A stretch of DNA of 64,000 bases, taken from positions 186,001-250,000 of the forward strand of contig NZ_MBTF01000038.1 of assembly GCF_002013915.1 (NCBI RefSeq), in the 5' to 3' direction. The position numbers were made by a program, and so were the translations under genes. This DNA is from Mucilaginibacter pedocola. Its GTDB lineage: Bacteria; Bacteroidota; Bacteroidia; Sphingobacteriales; Sphingobacteriaceae. Below the pieces are notes generated by a model. It had not been told where the DNA came from and searched no databases. It saw only the letters and a program-made list of their open reading frames with translations. Below, piece after piece: positions 34,372-43,900 of the stretch (within the stretch, counting starts at the first letter, position 1; the number at the start of each line of letters is the position of its first letter).

Positions 34372-34439
34372 TTGGGTCATTGGGTCATTGGGTCATTGGG
34401 TCATTGGGTCATTGGGTCATTGGGTCATTGGGTCATTGG
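34371..34439. repeat. Tandem repeat, eight units of ATTGGGTC
   Basis: Eight perfect copies of the 8-mer ATTGGGTC run from 34371 to 34434, followed by ATTGG. The first base of the array is the last base of the DUF4290 stop codon. The remaining gap to 34566 shows nothing else but an AT-rich stretch with AATCTTTG (34501-34508), a possible -7 box for murA. Confidence 0.95.
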
Positions 34440-34566
34440 CGAAAACTTTTTGAGGTTCGATTGTTTGTGTTTCTGAAATATAATTGTTGGATAATTTTAT
34501 AATCTTTGTTGCCGATAATGAGGGCATAGATAACCGGCGTTTGCCATGATCTATGAACTATAAGCT

Positions 34567-35886
34567 ATGAACCAAACTATGAGAAACGCATTTGAGATAC
34601 AGGGCGGTAAGAAGTTAAAGGGCGAAATTATTCCGCAGGGCGCCAAGAACGAGGCACTGCAAATTATTTCTGCCGTATTGCTTACCGGCGAAAAAATGAC
34701 CATCAATAACATCCCCGATATTCAGGATGTTAATAAACTGATAGAATTATTAGGCGATATGGGCGTTGAGGTGAACCGCATCTCGCGCGATGTTTGCACC
34801 TTCGAGGCCAAAGAGATCGACCAGGATTTCTTTAACTCCGAAGCCTTTAAAACCAAGGGCGGTGGTTTACGCGGATCTATCATGATATTAGGCCCGCTGC
34901 TGGCGCGTTTCGGCAAGGCCTCTATCCCAAAACCGGGTGGCGATAAAATTGGCCGCCGCAGGCTGGATACCCACTTCCTGGGCTTTGAGAAACTGGGCGC
35001 ACGCTTTGATTATAACCCCGAGACCGGTTTTTACAACGTAGATGCTTCTAACCTTCGCGGTACTTACATCCTGCTTGATGAAGCATCAGTAACCGGTACT
35101 GCCAACATTGTAATGGCGGCCGTATTATCAAAAGGTACTACCACCATTTACAACGCCGCCTGCGAGCCCTACCTGCAGCAGCTTTGCAAAATGCTGGTGC
35201 GCATGGGCGCTAAGATCAGCGGCATAGGCTCAAACCTGCTCACTATTGAAGGTGTTGACAGCCTTGGTGGTACCGAGCATACCATGCTGCCGGATATGAT
35301 CGAGATCGGCTCGTTCATTGGCCTTGCCGCCATGACCGGTTCCGAGATCACCATTAAAGACGTTAAGTACAAAGAACTGGGCATGATCCCCGACGTTTTC
35401 AAACGCCTGGGTATACAAATGGAGCTTCGTGGCGATGATATTTACATCCCTTCGCAAGACCATTACGAGATTGATACCTTTATCGATGGCTCGTTACTTA
35501 CTGTTGCCGATGCCCCATGGCCGGGCTTCACCCCCGACTTGTTGAGCATTGTATTGGTAGTGGCCACACAGGCAAAGGGTTCGGTGTTGATCCATCAAAA
35601 AATGTTCGAGAGCCGTTTATTCTTTGTGGATAAATTGCTGGATATGGGCGCTAACATCATCCTTTGCGACCCGCACCGTGCTACGGTTATCGGTTTGGAT
35701 AAACAAATACAGCTTCGCGGTATATCCATGACCTCGCCCGATATACGTGCAGGGGTATCATTGCTTATCGCTGCCCTATCGGCACAAGGCAAATCAACCA
35801 TCTACAATATAGAGCAAATAGAGCGCGGCTACCAAAACATCGATGCCCGCCTTAAAGCACTTGGTGCGGATATAACACGCGTTTGA
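34567..35886 (+). CDS. murA: UDP-N-acetylglucosamine 1-carboxyvinyltransferase (MurA), Asp-type active site
   Basis: The product has 439 residues and spans the full two-domain EPT fold. It transfers enolpyruvate from PEP to UDP-GlcNAc, the first committed step of peptidoglycan synthesis, in the cytoplasm. Motifs: PQGAKNEALQ with the substrate Lys-Asn, RGSIMILGPLLARFG, then PGGDKIGRRRLDTH. D126 stands where E. coli MurA has Cys115, the residue alkylated by fosfomycin; Asp is known at this place in naturally fosfomycin-resistant MurA proteins (e.g. Mycobacterium). The second ATG at 34579 is an equally possible start. The gene stands alone between the DUF4290 gene and a GT39-like gene. Confidence 0.95.
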   Translation: MNQTMRNAFEIQGGKKLKGEIIPQGAKNEALQIISAVLLTGEKMTINNIPDIQDVNKLIELLGDMGVEVNRISRDVCTFEAKEIDQDFFNSEAFKTKGGGLRGSIMILGPLLARFGKASIPKPGGDKIGRRRLDTHFLGFEKLGARFDYNPETGFYNVDASNLRGTYILLDEASVTGTANIVMAAVLSKGTTTIYNAACEPYLQQLCKMLVRMGAKISGIGSNLLTIEGVDSLGGTEHTMLPDMIEIGSFIGLAAMTGSEITIKDVKYKELGMIPDVFKRLGIQMELRGDDIYIPSQDHYEIDTFIDGSLLTVADAPWPGFTPDLLSIVLVVATQAKGSVLIHQKMFESRLFFVDKLLDMGANIILCDPHRATVIGLDKQIQLRGISMTSPDIRAGVSLLIAALSAQGKSTIYNIEQIERGYQNIDARLKALGADITRV

Positions 35887-35891
35887 TCTTA

Positions 35892-35984
35892 AATATCGAA
35901 TGATCAACTTCGAATACCGAATGATGAAGTGAAAAACAATAGCTTACTTCATCATTCGGTGTTCGGCATTCGATGTTCTGCATT
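35892..35984. repeat. Inverted repeat, family C, copy 2
   Basis: The inner arms ACCGAATGATGAAGT (35916-35930) and ACTTCATCATTCGGT (35946-35960) are exact inverted copies; outer parts continue as imperfect TTCGAAT words. It lies just after the murA stop and is related to 9338-9427. Confidence 0.7.
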
Positions 35985-35990
35985 ACCTCT

Positions 35991-36021
35991 TTTGTTCTTT
36001 CGGCTTTTTAAATATCTTTAG
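35991..36021 (+). promoter_or_regulatory. Promoter of the GT39-like gene
   Basis: TTTG (35991-35994), 18 bases, TATCTTTAG (36013-36021); the ATG at 36040 leaves a leader of about 13 bases. Confidence 0.55.
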
Positions 36022-36039
36022 CCCACCAAGCAAGCCACA

Positions 36040-37596
36040 ATGTCCTATAAAAACCGGAAGCCGGGCTATTCTAAATTTATCTTAATTTTTGTTGCACTGC
36101 GAGTGCTGCTTAACGCATTTGGCATCAGCCGTTTTGGCTTTCATCGCGATGAGTTTTTGCATTTGGTACTGGCCGACCACCTCGATTGGGGCTACAAAGA
36201 AGTACCGCCATTTATAGCCGTGCTGGCAAAAATTTCCCTTTCTGTTTTTGGTGATTCGGAATTTGCGTCGCGCGTTTTCCCTACTATTGCCAGCGGGCTA
36301 ATTGTATGGCTTACGGGCCGTATTGTTGTCGAGCTCGGCGGCCGCCGCTTTGCTATTACCCTTGCCTGCCTTAGCCTTACTTTTGCGCCTGCATTTGTGG
36401 CCAGCGGTTATTTGTTTCAACCAGTGGTGTTCGATCAGCTTTGGTGGGTTGTTACCGTTTGGTTGTTTTGCAAATACCTTAACACCGCCGATGTACGCTA
36501 TTTGTACTGGCTTGGCGCGGCCGTTGGGCTGGGTATGCTTACCAAGTACACTATGGCCTTTTTTACGGGTTCGCTCATCATCGGTATACTCATTAGCAAA
36601 GAGCGTAAGCTACTGTTTAATAAACATGTGCTTATTTCGGCATTGATCGCTTTCCTGATATTTTTGCCTAACGTGATATGGCAATTTGTGCATCACCTGC
36701 CGGTGATCACGCACATGAAGGAACTCCGTGCTACACAGTTAGATTACGTGAAACCGTCCGATTTCATATTTGAGCAACTGCTGGTAAATGGGCCCTCGCT
36801 GTTCATTTGGCTTACCGGCTTTGTTTTCCTGCTGGTATCGTTCAAGTTACGCCGGTTCAGGTATTTGGCCATTGCTTATGTAATGATATTCCTGTTCCTG
36901 GTTTATATGGATGGAAAAGCCTATTATATTTTTGGTGCCTACCCTATGCTGTTCGCGGCCGGTGGTTTTGCGGTAGAGAAGCTCATCAAACGCAGCTGGG
37001 TGGTATTGCGCGTGGCTGTTGTAGTGTTTTTGATATTGCCTAATTTGTTGCTGCTACCGCTATTCCTTCCTGTGCTATCGTTAGATAAAACATTAGCCGC
37101 CTTTAAATACGCCAGTGAACACGCCGAGTTCCTGAAATTCGCCGTTACCTGGGAAGACCAAAAGCAACACCCGCTAACGCAAGATTATGCCGACATGCTG
37201 GGCTGGGAAGAAATGGCGCAAAAAGCAGCAGCAGCTTACCACAGCCTCACACCCGAGCAACAAAAGCACGCCCAAATATATGCCGACAACTACGGCGAGG
37301 CAGGTGCATTGCACCACTACCACAAAAAATACAACATGCCCGATGTGGTAAGCCTTAACAGCAGTTTTGCACTTTGGGCACCCGATAATTTAGATGGCAA
37401 ATACATTATCTACGTAGACGATGACGACAACGTAACCGCCCGCCTTGCTCCTCTACTGGAAAGCTACAAACAAACCGGCGAAGTGCTGACGCCGCTCGCC
37501 CGCGAAAAAGGTACAAGGATATATATTTTGGTAAACCCATCGCCAAAATTGAATGAAGTTTACAGGGCAGAATTGGCGAAGAAAAGATTGCAGTAG
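36040..37596 (+). CDS. GT39/ArnT-like membrane glycosyltransferase
   Basis: The product has 518 residues with about ten membrane segments in the first 345 residues and a soluble C-terminal domain (about 350-518). The first outer loop has FGFHRDEFLHLVLADHLDWGYKEVPPF, with the acidic residue pair typical of the PMT/ArnT/GT39 (GT-C fold) enzymes that use polyprenyl-phosphate sugars on the outer face of the inner membrane. Acceptor (protein, lipid A or other) is not evident. The C-terminal domain contains IYADNYGEAGALHHYHKKYNMP, common in Bacteroidota relatives. No clear operon partner; repeats lie on both sides. Confidence 0.8.
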   Translation: MSYKNRKPGYSKFILIFVALRVLLNAFGISRFGFHRDEFLHLVLADHLDWGYKEVPPFIAVLAKISLSVFGDSEFASRVFPTIASGLIVWLTGRIVVELGGRRFAITLACLSLTFAPAFVASGYLFQPVVFDQLWWVVTVWLFCKYLNTADVRYLYWLGAAVGLGMLTKYTMAFFTGSLIIGILISKERKLLFNKHVLISALIAFLIFLPNVIWQFVHHLPVITHMKELRATQLDYVKPSDFIFEQLLVNGPSLFIWLTGFVFLLVSFKLRRFRYLAIAYVMIFLFLVYMDGKAYYIFGAYPMLFAAGGFAVEKLIKRSWVVLRVAVVVFLILPNLLLLPLFLPVLSLDKTLAAFKYASEHAEFLKFAVTWEDQKQHPLTQDYADMLGWEEMAQKAAAAYHSLTPEQQKHAQIYADNYGEAGALHHYHKKYNMPDVVSLNSSFALWAPDNLDGKYIIYVDDDDNVTARLAPLLESYKQTGEVLTPLAREKGTRIYILVNPSPKLNEVYRAELAKKRLQ

Positions 37597-37605
37597 ATGC
37601 CCCTA

Positions 37606-37713
37606 CCGTCGTCCCGAACTTGTTTCGGGAGCCCACAAGGCAGGTAGCGCTCATGCAAAACGGCTATGCATTGTGGCTTATATGATGGGGTGCTGAAACA
37701 AGTTCAGCATGAT
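37606..37713 (+). repeat. About 110-bp interspersed repeat, family B, copy 2
   Basis: It starts with CCCGAACTTGTTTCGGG, passes through GGCAGGTAGCGCTCATGCAA and ends with GCTGAAACAAGTTCAGCATG. It is a close match to 6783-6892 in opposite orientation and related to 46838-46954. The gap 37597-37800 holds nothing else that I can recognise. Confidence 0.8.
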
Positions 37714-37800
37714 GTGGTTTGATAGACAGTTAAAAAATAAATCCTGTATAAATCCTTAGATCCCTTAATCCTGTTAAACAATCTCGCTTAATCGTGTACT

Positions 37801-38172
37801 ATGCGCGGACTAAAAACCATCATCTTTCTCATCATATCCAACACCTTCATGACCTTCGCCTGGTATGGGCACCTTAAATTTAAGGAATACGACTGGGGTA
37901 AAAACCTTGGGTTGATATCCATCATATTTATCAGCTGGGGGCTGGCGTTCTTCGAGTACCTATTCCAGGTGCCGGCAAATAAGGCCGGCTTTAGGGGCGA
38001 TGGCGGCCCATTCACCCTGGTTCAGCTAAAAACCATACAGGAGGCCATTACGCTCACGCTCTTTATGGTTTTCACCATCGTATTCTTCAAAACCGAAAAG
38101 CTGGGTTGGAACCATTTGGTGGGTTTTGCACTTATTGTGCTGGCGGTGTTCGTGATATTTAAGAAGTGGTAG
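37801..38172 (+). CDS. DUF486-family membrane protein (DMT superfamily)
   Basis: The product has 123 residues with four membrane segments (about 5-20, 35-55, 80-97, 102-120). The pattern ISNTFMTFAWYGHLKF, SWGLAFFEYLFQVPANKAG and TLVQLKTIQEAITLTLFMVF is that of the DUF486 family of small four-helix transporters in the drug/metabolite superfamily. Substrate is not known. It stands alone, 204 bases after the GT39-like gene. Confidence 0.88.
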   Translation: MRGLKTIIFLIISNTFMTFAWYGHLKFKEYDWGKNLGLISIIFISWGLAFFEYLFQVPANKAGFRGDGGPFTLVQLKTIQEAITLTLFMVFTIVFFKTEKLGWNHLVGFALIVLAVFVIFKKW

Positions 38173-38255
38173 GTTGCGAAATGTGTCCAGAATGTTCGGG
38201 ATGCAATTACAGATGTGCAGATGAAGTACCAATTTCAAGGCGTATGGGCAACAGG

Positions 38256-38630
38256 TTATAAACTATGCGTTAAATAGATAACCTTACCCGTTCGCTCCTC
38301 CATTATGATATAGAATACTCCGCCATGGTCTGCCCACAAATGCCCCCACATTACCCAATAGCCATCAGCACGGCCAACGGTATAGGGCTTTTGTTCTGTG
38401 ATCTCTTCCCTCCCGTATACATCGAAAAGAATTGGTTCTGCCGCTTTAACAAAGCTTTTTTCGTCGGTTATTTTTGCCTTCGAAACAGGATAAGTTCGTT
38501 GATATCGCTTTTGTGCCACTAATGCGGCCTTAACGTATTCCTTAGCTACATCCGGGCGCATCTGCAAATTTTGCCATGTTGTATCGCATCCTGCAAATAA
38601 TAGAACAAATACTATAAGGAGGTTTCTCAC
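38256..38630 (-). CDS. NTF2-fold immunity-like lipoprotein, copy 1
   Basis: The start is GTG at 38630; no ATG lies upstream in frame, and the leader MRNLLIVFVLLFAGC (lipobox Cys15) needs this start. The 124-residue product has PILFDVYGREEITEQKPYTVGRADGYWVMWGHL and GGVFYIIMEERTGKVIYLTHS, the pattern of the NTF2-fold immunity protein family linked to polymorphic toxins. It is a lipoprotein, so it acts in the periplasm or at a membrane. The paralogue is immediately upstream (39-base gap). No toxin gene is visible nearby, so an immunity role is only suggested by family. Confidence 0.65.
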   Translation of the reverse strand: MRNLLIVFVLLFAGCDTTWQNLQMRPDVAKEYVKAALVAQKRYQRTYPVSKAKITDEKSFVKAAEPILFDVYGREEITEQKPYTVGRADGYWVMWGHLWADHGGVFYIIMEERTGKVIYLTHSL

Positions 38631-38669
38631 AGAATAATTATAAGGGGTTTGTTTAGATAACTATACTAA

Positions 38670-39041
38670 TTACTTCCCGTGCGCTATCGAAAGCACTTCG
38701 CCGGTTTCGCCATATAGCACAATACTAAATACCCCGCCCGGGGCATTAGCCGGCAAATAACCATAAATTACCCAATAACCATCGGCAAAGCCAACAGTGT
38801 ATGGGTGCTCATCTCGGATAACCTCTCTGCCGTATATAGGGAATAATACTTTCTCCGCCGCTTTTACCGCGCTGCGCTCATCAGTAAGGGCAGATGGAGC
38901 GAATTTACGTTTTGGCAGGCGGTAATATTTCAGGTTATATTTTATGATGGTCCGTGCATCCTCCGTAGAAAGCGGGAGGTTTTGCCAGGTATGGTCGCAC
39001 CCGGTAAACAGCAATAAACAGGCGATAAGGAGTTTTTTCAC
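38670..39041 (-). CDS. NTF2-fold immunity-like lipoprotein, copy 2
   Basis: This also starts with GTG (39041) and has a lipobox (LLLFTGC, Cys14). The 123-residue product shares THTWQNL-type sequence after the Cys (DHTWQNLPL here, DTTWQNLQM in copy 1), KAAEKVLFPIYGREVIRDEHPYTVGFADGYWVIYGYL and GGVFSIVLYGETGEVLSIAHGK. The two copies clearly arose by tandem duplication but have diverged well. It is the first gene of the pair; the zinc-ribbon gene lies 57 bases upstream on the same strand. Confidence 0.65.
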   Translation of the reverse strand: MKKLLIACLLLFTGCDHTWQNLPLSTEDARTIIKYNLKYYRLPKRKFAPSALTDERSAVKAAEKVLFPIYGREVIRDEHPYTVGFADGYWVIYGYLPANAPGGVFSIVLYGETGEVLSIAHGK

Positions 39042-39098
39042 AAACGAAAAATAGCAAAAAAAGACGCGAAGTACCGAGCCGCTTTCAGAATAAATTTA

Positions 39099-39374
39099 TC
39101 AGGAAAAAAAGTACCGATTCATTTCCTTCAAAAACTCCCTCTCGTTTATGGGATAACCCGATAACGAACTCAATACAGCATCAACGCCACATTCAGGACA
39201 CATCGCTGTTTTGCCGCGCGGATCATCCTCGTCTGTCCATATTTCGATCTCTGTTGGAGTAAACTTGGCCAAACAGTGAAAACATACACAAAGCTCCGAT
39301 CTTAAAACTTCAGCATAATGAAAAATAGAAGCTTTGTGAGCGCGCTTTAAATACTGAACAGAAAAATTTGGCAT
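39099..39374 (-). CDS. Small zinc-ribbon-like cytoplasmic protein
   Basis: The product has 91 residues with no signal peptide. Two Cys pairs, CVCFHC (residues about 29-34) and CPEC (about 58-61), look like a zinc ribbon, with FTPTEIEIWTDEDDPRGKTAMCPECGVDAVLSSLSGYPI between and after. Similar short proteins are known only as conserved hypothetical 'cytoplasmic proteins'. It sits between the cysteine synthase terminator and the two immunity-like lipoproteins. Function is not known. Confidence 0.6.
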   Translation of the reverse strand: MPNFSVQYLKRAHKASIFHYAEVLRSELCVCFHCLAKFTPTEIEIWTDEDDPRGKTAMCPECGVDAVLSSLSGYPINEREFLKEMNRYFFS

Positions 39375-39386
39375 ACCCTAACATAC

Positions 39387-39415
39387 AAAAAAGAGGCGCG
39401 AAATATCGCGCCTCT
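39387..39415 (-). terminator. Rho-independent terminator after cystathionine beta-synthase gene
   Basis: The minus strand has AGAGGCGCGA, loop TATT, TCGCGCCTCT followed by five further T, 23 bases after the stop at 39438. Confidence 0.9.
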
Positions 39416-39437
39416 ACAAAAATTCTTTCAGCTTAGC

Positions 39438-40799
39438 TTACGCCGATATCGCGTTGATAATATCGTACTGCGTAATGATCTCTATCCTACCGGCCTCGTC
39501 CTCAACCAACACGGCAATGTTATCTTTATTGATCATGCCCGATATCTTATCTATAGAAGTATTCAGATCGATGAACGGGAATGGCGCCGTAGAAATACTT
39601 GATACCGGTTGCGATTTGATGCCGGGGTTCTCCATCAGCGATGTCAGGATATCGCTTTCGGTTATTTTGCCTATTACCATACCTTTTTGAGTAACAGGTA
39701 TCTGCGAAATATTGAGCGATTTGATGGTATTGATAGCTTCCAGCACGGTTTTCTCGCAGTCGATGGTTACGATCTCCTGGCTTTCTTTTCTGCTGAGGAT
39801 ATGGCGTGCGGTCAGTTTTTCTTCTTTAATGAAACCGCGGTCGCGCAGCCAGTCGTCGTTATACATTTTGCCCAGGTAGCGGGTGCCATGGTCGGGGAAG
39901 ATAATCACCACCACATCACCTTCTTTGAACATATCTTTCATCTGCAGCAAACCCGCCACAGCCGAACCTGTAGAATTACCGGCGAAGATGGCTTCCTTGC
40001 GGGCTATCTCACGCGTCATGAGGGCGGCATCCATATCGGTTACCTTTTCAAAGTGGTCTATCAGGCTAAAATCAACGTTCTGCGGCAAAAAGTCTTCGCC
40101 AATACCTTCGGTAATGTATGGGTATATTTCGTTCTTATCGAACTCGCCTGTCTCCTTATATTTTTTAAACACCGAGCCATAGGTATCAATACCCAAAACC
40201 TTGATGTTGGGGTTTTGCTCCTTTAAGTAACGCGCCGTGCCCGATATTGTACCGCCGGTGCCTACTCCTGCTATCAGGTGAGTGATCTTGCCTTCGGTTT
40301 GTGCCCAAATTTCGGGGCCGGTTTGCTCGTAATGCGCCTGCGAGTTGCTCAGGTTATCGTACTGGTTCGGCTTCCACGAGTTTGGCACCTCGCGCTCCAG
40401 GCGCGATGATACCGAATAGTACGACCGCGGGTCTTCAGGCTCCACATTGGTAGGGCACACAATTACCTCGGCTCCAAAGGCACGCAGGGCATCAAATTTT
40501 TCTTTCGATTGTTTATCGGTACTGGTGAAAATACATTTGTAGCCTTTAATAACTGCCGCAATGGCAAGGCCCATACCAGTGTTACCGCTTGTGCCTTCAA
40601 TAATAGTACCGCCCGGTTTTAGTTTGCCGCTTTTCTCGGCATCCTCTATCATTTTAAGGGCCATGCGGTCTTTTATAGAGTTGCCGGGGTTGGTGGTCTC
40701 TATTTTGGCCAGCACGGTTGCAGGGATATCTTTAGCAATTTTATTCAGTTTCACCAGTGGCGTGTTGCCAACGGTTTCGAGGATGTTATTATACCACAT
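39438..40799 (-). CDS. Cystathionine beta-synthase / cysteine synthase with C-terminal CBS pair
   Basis: The product has 453 residues. Residues 1-320 are a fold type II PLP enzyme: ETVGNTPLVKL, the PLP lysine K43 in NPGNSIKDR, the substrate loop GTSGNTG, the phosphate cup GVGTGGTISG and GNSTGSAVAG. Residues about 330-453 hold two CBS domains (LTARHILSRKESQEIVTIDCEKTVLEAINT and SISTAPFPFIDLNTSIDKIS), which bind adenosyl ligands and regulate activity in eukaryotic cystathionine beta-synthase. The enzyme joins serine or O-acetylserine with homocysteine or sulfide; which reaction dominates cannot be read. It is divergent from the A2M gene; a possible promoter (TTTG-N17-TATATAG) lies at 40820-40850. 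Confidence 0.9.
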   Translation of the reverse strand: MWYNNILETVGNTPLVKLNKIAKDIPATVLAKIETTNPGNSIKDRMALKMIEDAEKSGKLKPGGTIIEGTSGNTGMGLAIAAVIKGYKCIFTSTDKQSKEKFDALRAFGAEVIVCPTNVEPEDPRSYYSVSSRLEREVPNSWKPNQYDNLSNSQAHYEQTGPEIWAQTEGKITHLIAGVGTGGTISGTARYLKEQNPNIKVLGIDTYGSVFKKYKETGEFDKNEIYPYITEGIGEDFLPQNVDFSLIDHFEKVTDMDAALMTREIARKEAIFAGNSTGSAVAGLLQMKDMFKEGDVVVIIFPDHGTRYLGKMYNDDWLRDRGFIKEEKLTARHILSRKESQEIVTIDCEKTVLEAINTIKSLNISQIPVTQKGMVIGKITESDILTSLMENPGIKSQPVSSISTAPFPFIDLNTSIDKISGMINKDNIAVLVEDEAGRIEIITQYDIINAISA

Positions 40800-40952
40800 A
40801 ATTTATATTCTCTACCAGTTCTATATACAAAACAGGTTAAGCCCCAAAATTAGCTTTCTTAAATGATATTTTTTTATGGAATAGTAAATACAACTACATC
40901 TTAACATTATCAGAACAAAACCAGTGCACCCCAAAAACCACTTCTAACCCTT

Positions 40953-43900
40953 ATGCAGCCTAAATTTACCTACGCCATCATTGTTTCGTTTTTGCTGATA
41001 TGCAGTGCGGCCATTGCGCAGCGGCCATTGACCAATAGCCGGCAGAGTAGCTATTACACTTATATTTATAAAGTGAGCGACGCGGATATGCTCGGCTACT
41101 ACCAATCGCCCGGGAAAGTTTTTGATGATAAGGTTTTAAAAAATCCGGTGGATTCGTTTCTGACGGATAAACATTGGAAAAACACGCTCCCGGCAGGAAA
41201 TTATGTTAAGGCTTATGCAAATGAGAACAGTTTAAAATATTCGCTCATCGAAAACCACTCGGCCTTTCTGAAGCTTTTTACCAGCACCTACGAACATCGC
41301 TTTGCCCTAACCGATAAACAAGGCAATTACCTGAGCAATATAAAAGTTCTGCTAAATGGTAAAGAACTACCCTATGATGCAGCGAGCAATACCTGGTACT
41401 TTAAACACCCCAAAAGCACTATAACATTACAGGCAGAACACAAAGGTGTAACTAATTTCTTTTCGGTAAGACCCGATGCCAATTACTACAATGGTAGTTT
41501 TATACATCGTTTAAAAACAGCATGGTATCGCTTTAAAAATATATTCCGGCATCACAATAACAGGTACAAGCCATCGCCCTACGGTGGTTTCATGGTTTTT
41601 AACAAACCTGTTTACAAACCCCGCGATACCGTAAAGTTTAAAGCATTTATATTCTATCAAAAAAATAAAAAGCCAGCCGCCCAAAAACAACTGCTGGTGA
41701 AACTGGCAGGTAATGGCGGCACAAAAAAGTTGGGCATGGTAACTGCCTACCGCCCCGGTGCCTTCGAATATAGCTTTATACTAACGGATAGCCTGGATCT
41801 TTCGTTGGATAATAATTACACTGTTTTACTCGTAGACCCGGCTAAACAACCTCAAAAAAAAGCAGGCGATGACGATGACGACGATGATGAAGAAAACAAC
41901 GCGGCCGAAATGCAGGAAAATAAAAGCGTTTTATACACGGGCAGGTTTAAGTATGAAGAGTATGAGTTAAAATCGATAAACTTCACCATCCGTACCGATA
42001 AAAAGGAACACTCGCCCGGCAACCCGTTATCAGTATATTTAAAAGCGGTGGATGAAAATGGGCTTCCGGTAGCAGACGGGCGCGTACTTTTAAATTTGCG
42101 TACCCGTAACGTAAGCAATTATAAAATAAACCACCAGTTTGTACCCGATACACTTTGGACACACAAAATTGATTTAGAGCCCGTTGGGGAAACAAAGATA
42201 CTAATACCTGATTCGATATTCCCGAAAGCGGATGTACGCTACGAAATAGGCGCTCAGTTTTTAAACGCCGACAACGAACCACAGTACAAAGAGGCCTCGG
42301 CTGAATTTAATTGTGAGCGGTTTACTTTAAGTACCGAAGAGGTAAACGATTCGCTGAAGATAAACCATCTGGAGTTTGGAAAACCCTATAAAACAAAAGG
42401 TATTGTAAGCTCAATTAATGCTGACGGCGATACACTGACAAAGCAAAGCATTACGCTACCCGGCTTTGTGCTGATAAACCCCAATGCCGCTGAATATAAC
42501 ATAGAAACGGATAGTACCGATACCGATGTGGATCTGAAAAGATCTGAAGGTAATATATCTGCCTCAAGCGAGCGCACTAAAGATTCGGTATATTTAAGCG
42601 TGGCCAACCCTCGCAAATTGCATTTCTTTTATTCAGTGTTTGCAGGTAATAAGCTGATAGATGGCGGGCAGGCCACTGAATTATTTTACAAAAAGGCGTT
42701 GCCATCATCTGTCCCGGTTATCTTTAGCATCAATTATATATGGGCTGGCGTAGTAAGAACAGAAAATGTATGCCCTGCTTATAGACCAGATTTGCTTAAC
42801 ATTGCTGTAAACCAACCAGTAACTGTTTACCCCGGCCAAAAAGTAAAAACAGATATCGTAGTGACCGATGCAACCGGAAAGCCTGTTGTTAATACCGATG
42901 TTACCGCCTGGGCACTCACCAAAAAATTTGAATACAGGGAGCCCTATGTTCCGTACGTAGGCAAACCAACATTCTATCCCGAACCTAAGAAACCGATAAG
43001 AAAGAAAGACACGGGATTTGAAGGTAACATAAAACTAAACTGGCAACGCTGGGCGCTTGAGGCGGGGTTAGATAGCATTGCCTATTACCAATTTACCCAT
43101 CCCAAAGGGAATGTTTACCGCATAGAAGAACCCGGAATTGATACGATAACCCAAGTAGCGCCATTTGTAGTAAAAGATGGCAATATATTGCCCGTCCATG
43201 TTTTATATATCGATCACGTTCCAGTTTACTTTAGCCAGGCGCAGCAATTGCAGCCTTACAGCTTTAAGGTATCGCCGGGCTACCACTTTATTTCTATACG
43301 CACGGCAAAGTTGGATTTAAGTATGGATAGTGTATGGGTACCGAGATCAAAAAAACTCATTTTGAGCATTAACGGCAATACCTGGCCTTCACAACCCGTT
43401 GCGGACAGCCTGCCTGTTGCGGAGGCAAATAACATCAACAAATACATGATAGGCGTGGTAAACAATTTTGGCATAAAACAAACCAGGATATCGCAAGCCG
43501 ACCGCCTATATGTACTAAACCCCTCAGGAGTTGCCGGCAATATTGTGCTTGCGGGGCCGCTTGCACCAGCATTTACTCTATTTGAGCGCAAGGACGAAAA
43601 GCCGACGCTATTTACTGCCGAAGCAAACTACACATATCTGTTTGAACCGGGGCTTATCACTCAAAAAGATATTAAAACACCTTATCCTTTCTCACGTAAT
43701 TTATCGCACATAACCGGCGCTACCAATTACCGCCAATATGTAATCAGCAATAATGCGGCCGACAGCCTTTGGCAAAACCTTCTGGACCAGCGGGCAAACA
43801 CCTCGCAGTTATTCAACAACCCGTCACCTGCCACCAGGCAAACCGGCGAACTGGAATTTAAACGCATGGTGAAGGAAAACGAAAACCCTATACTAATTAA

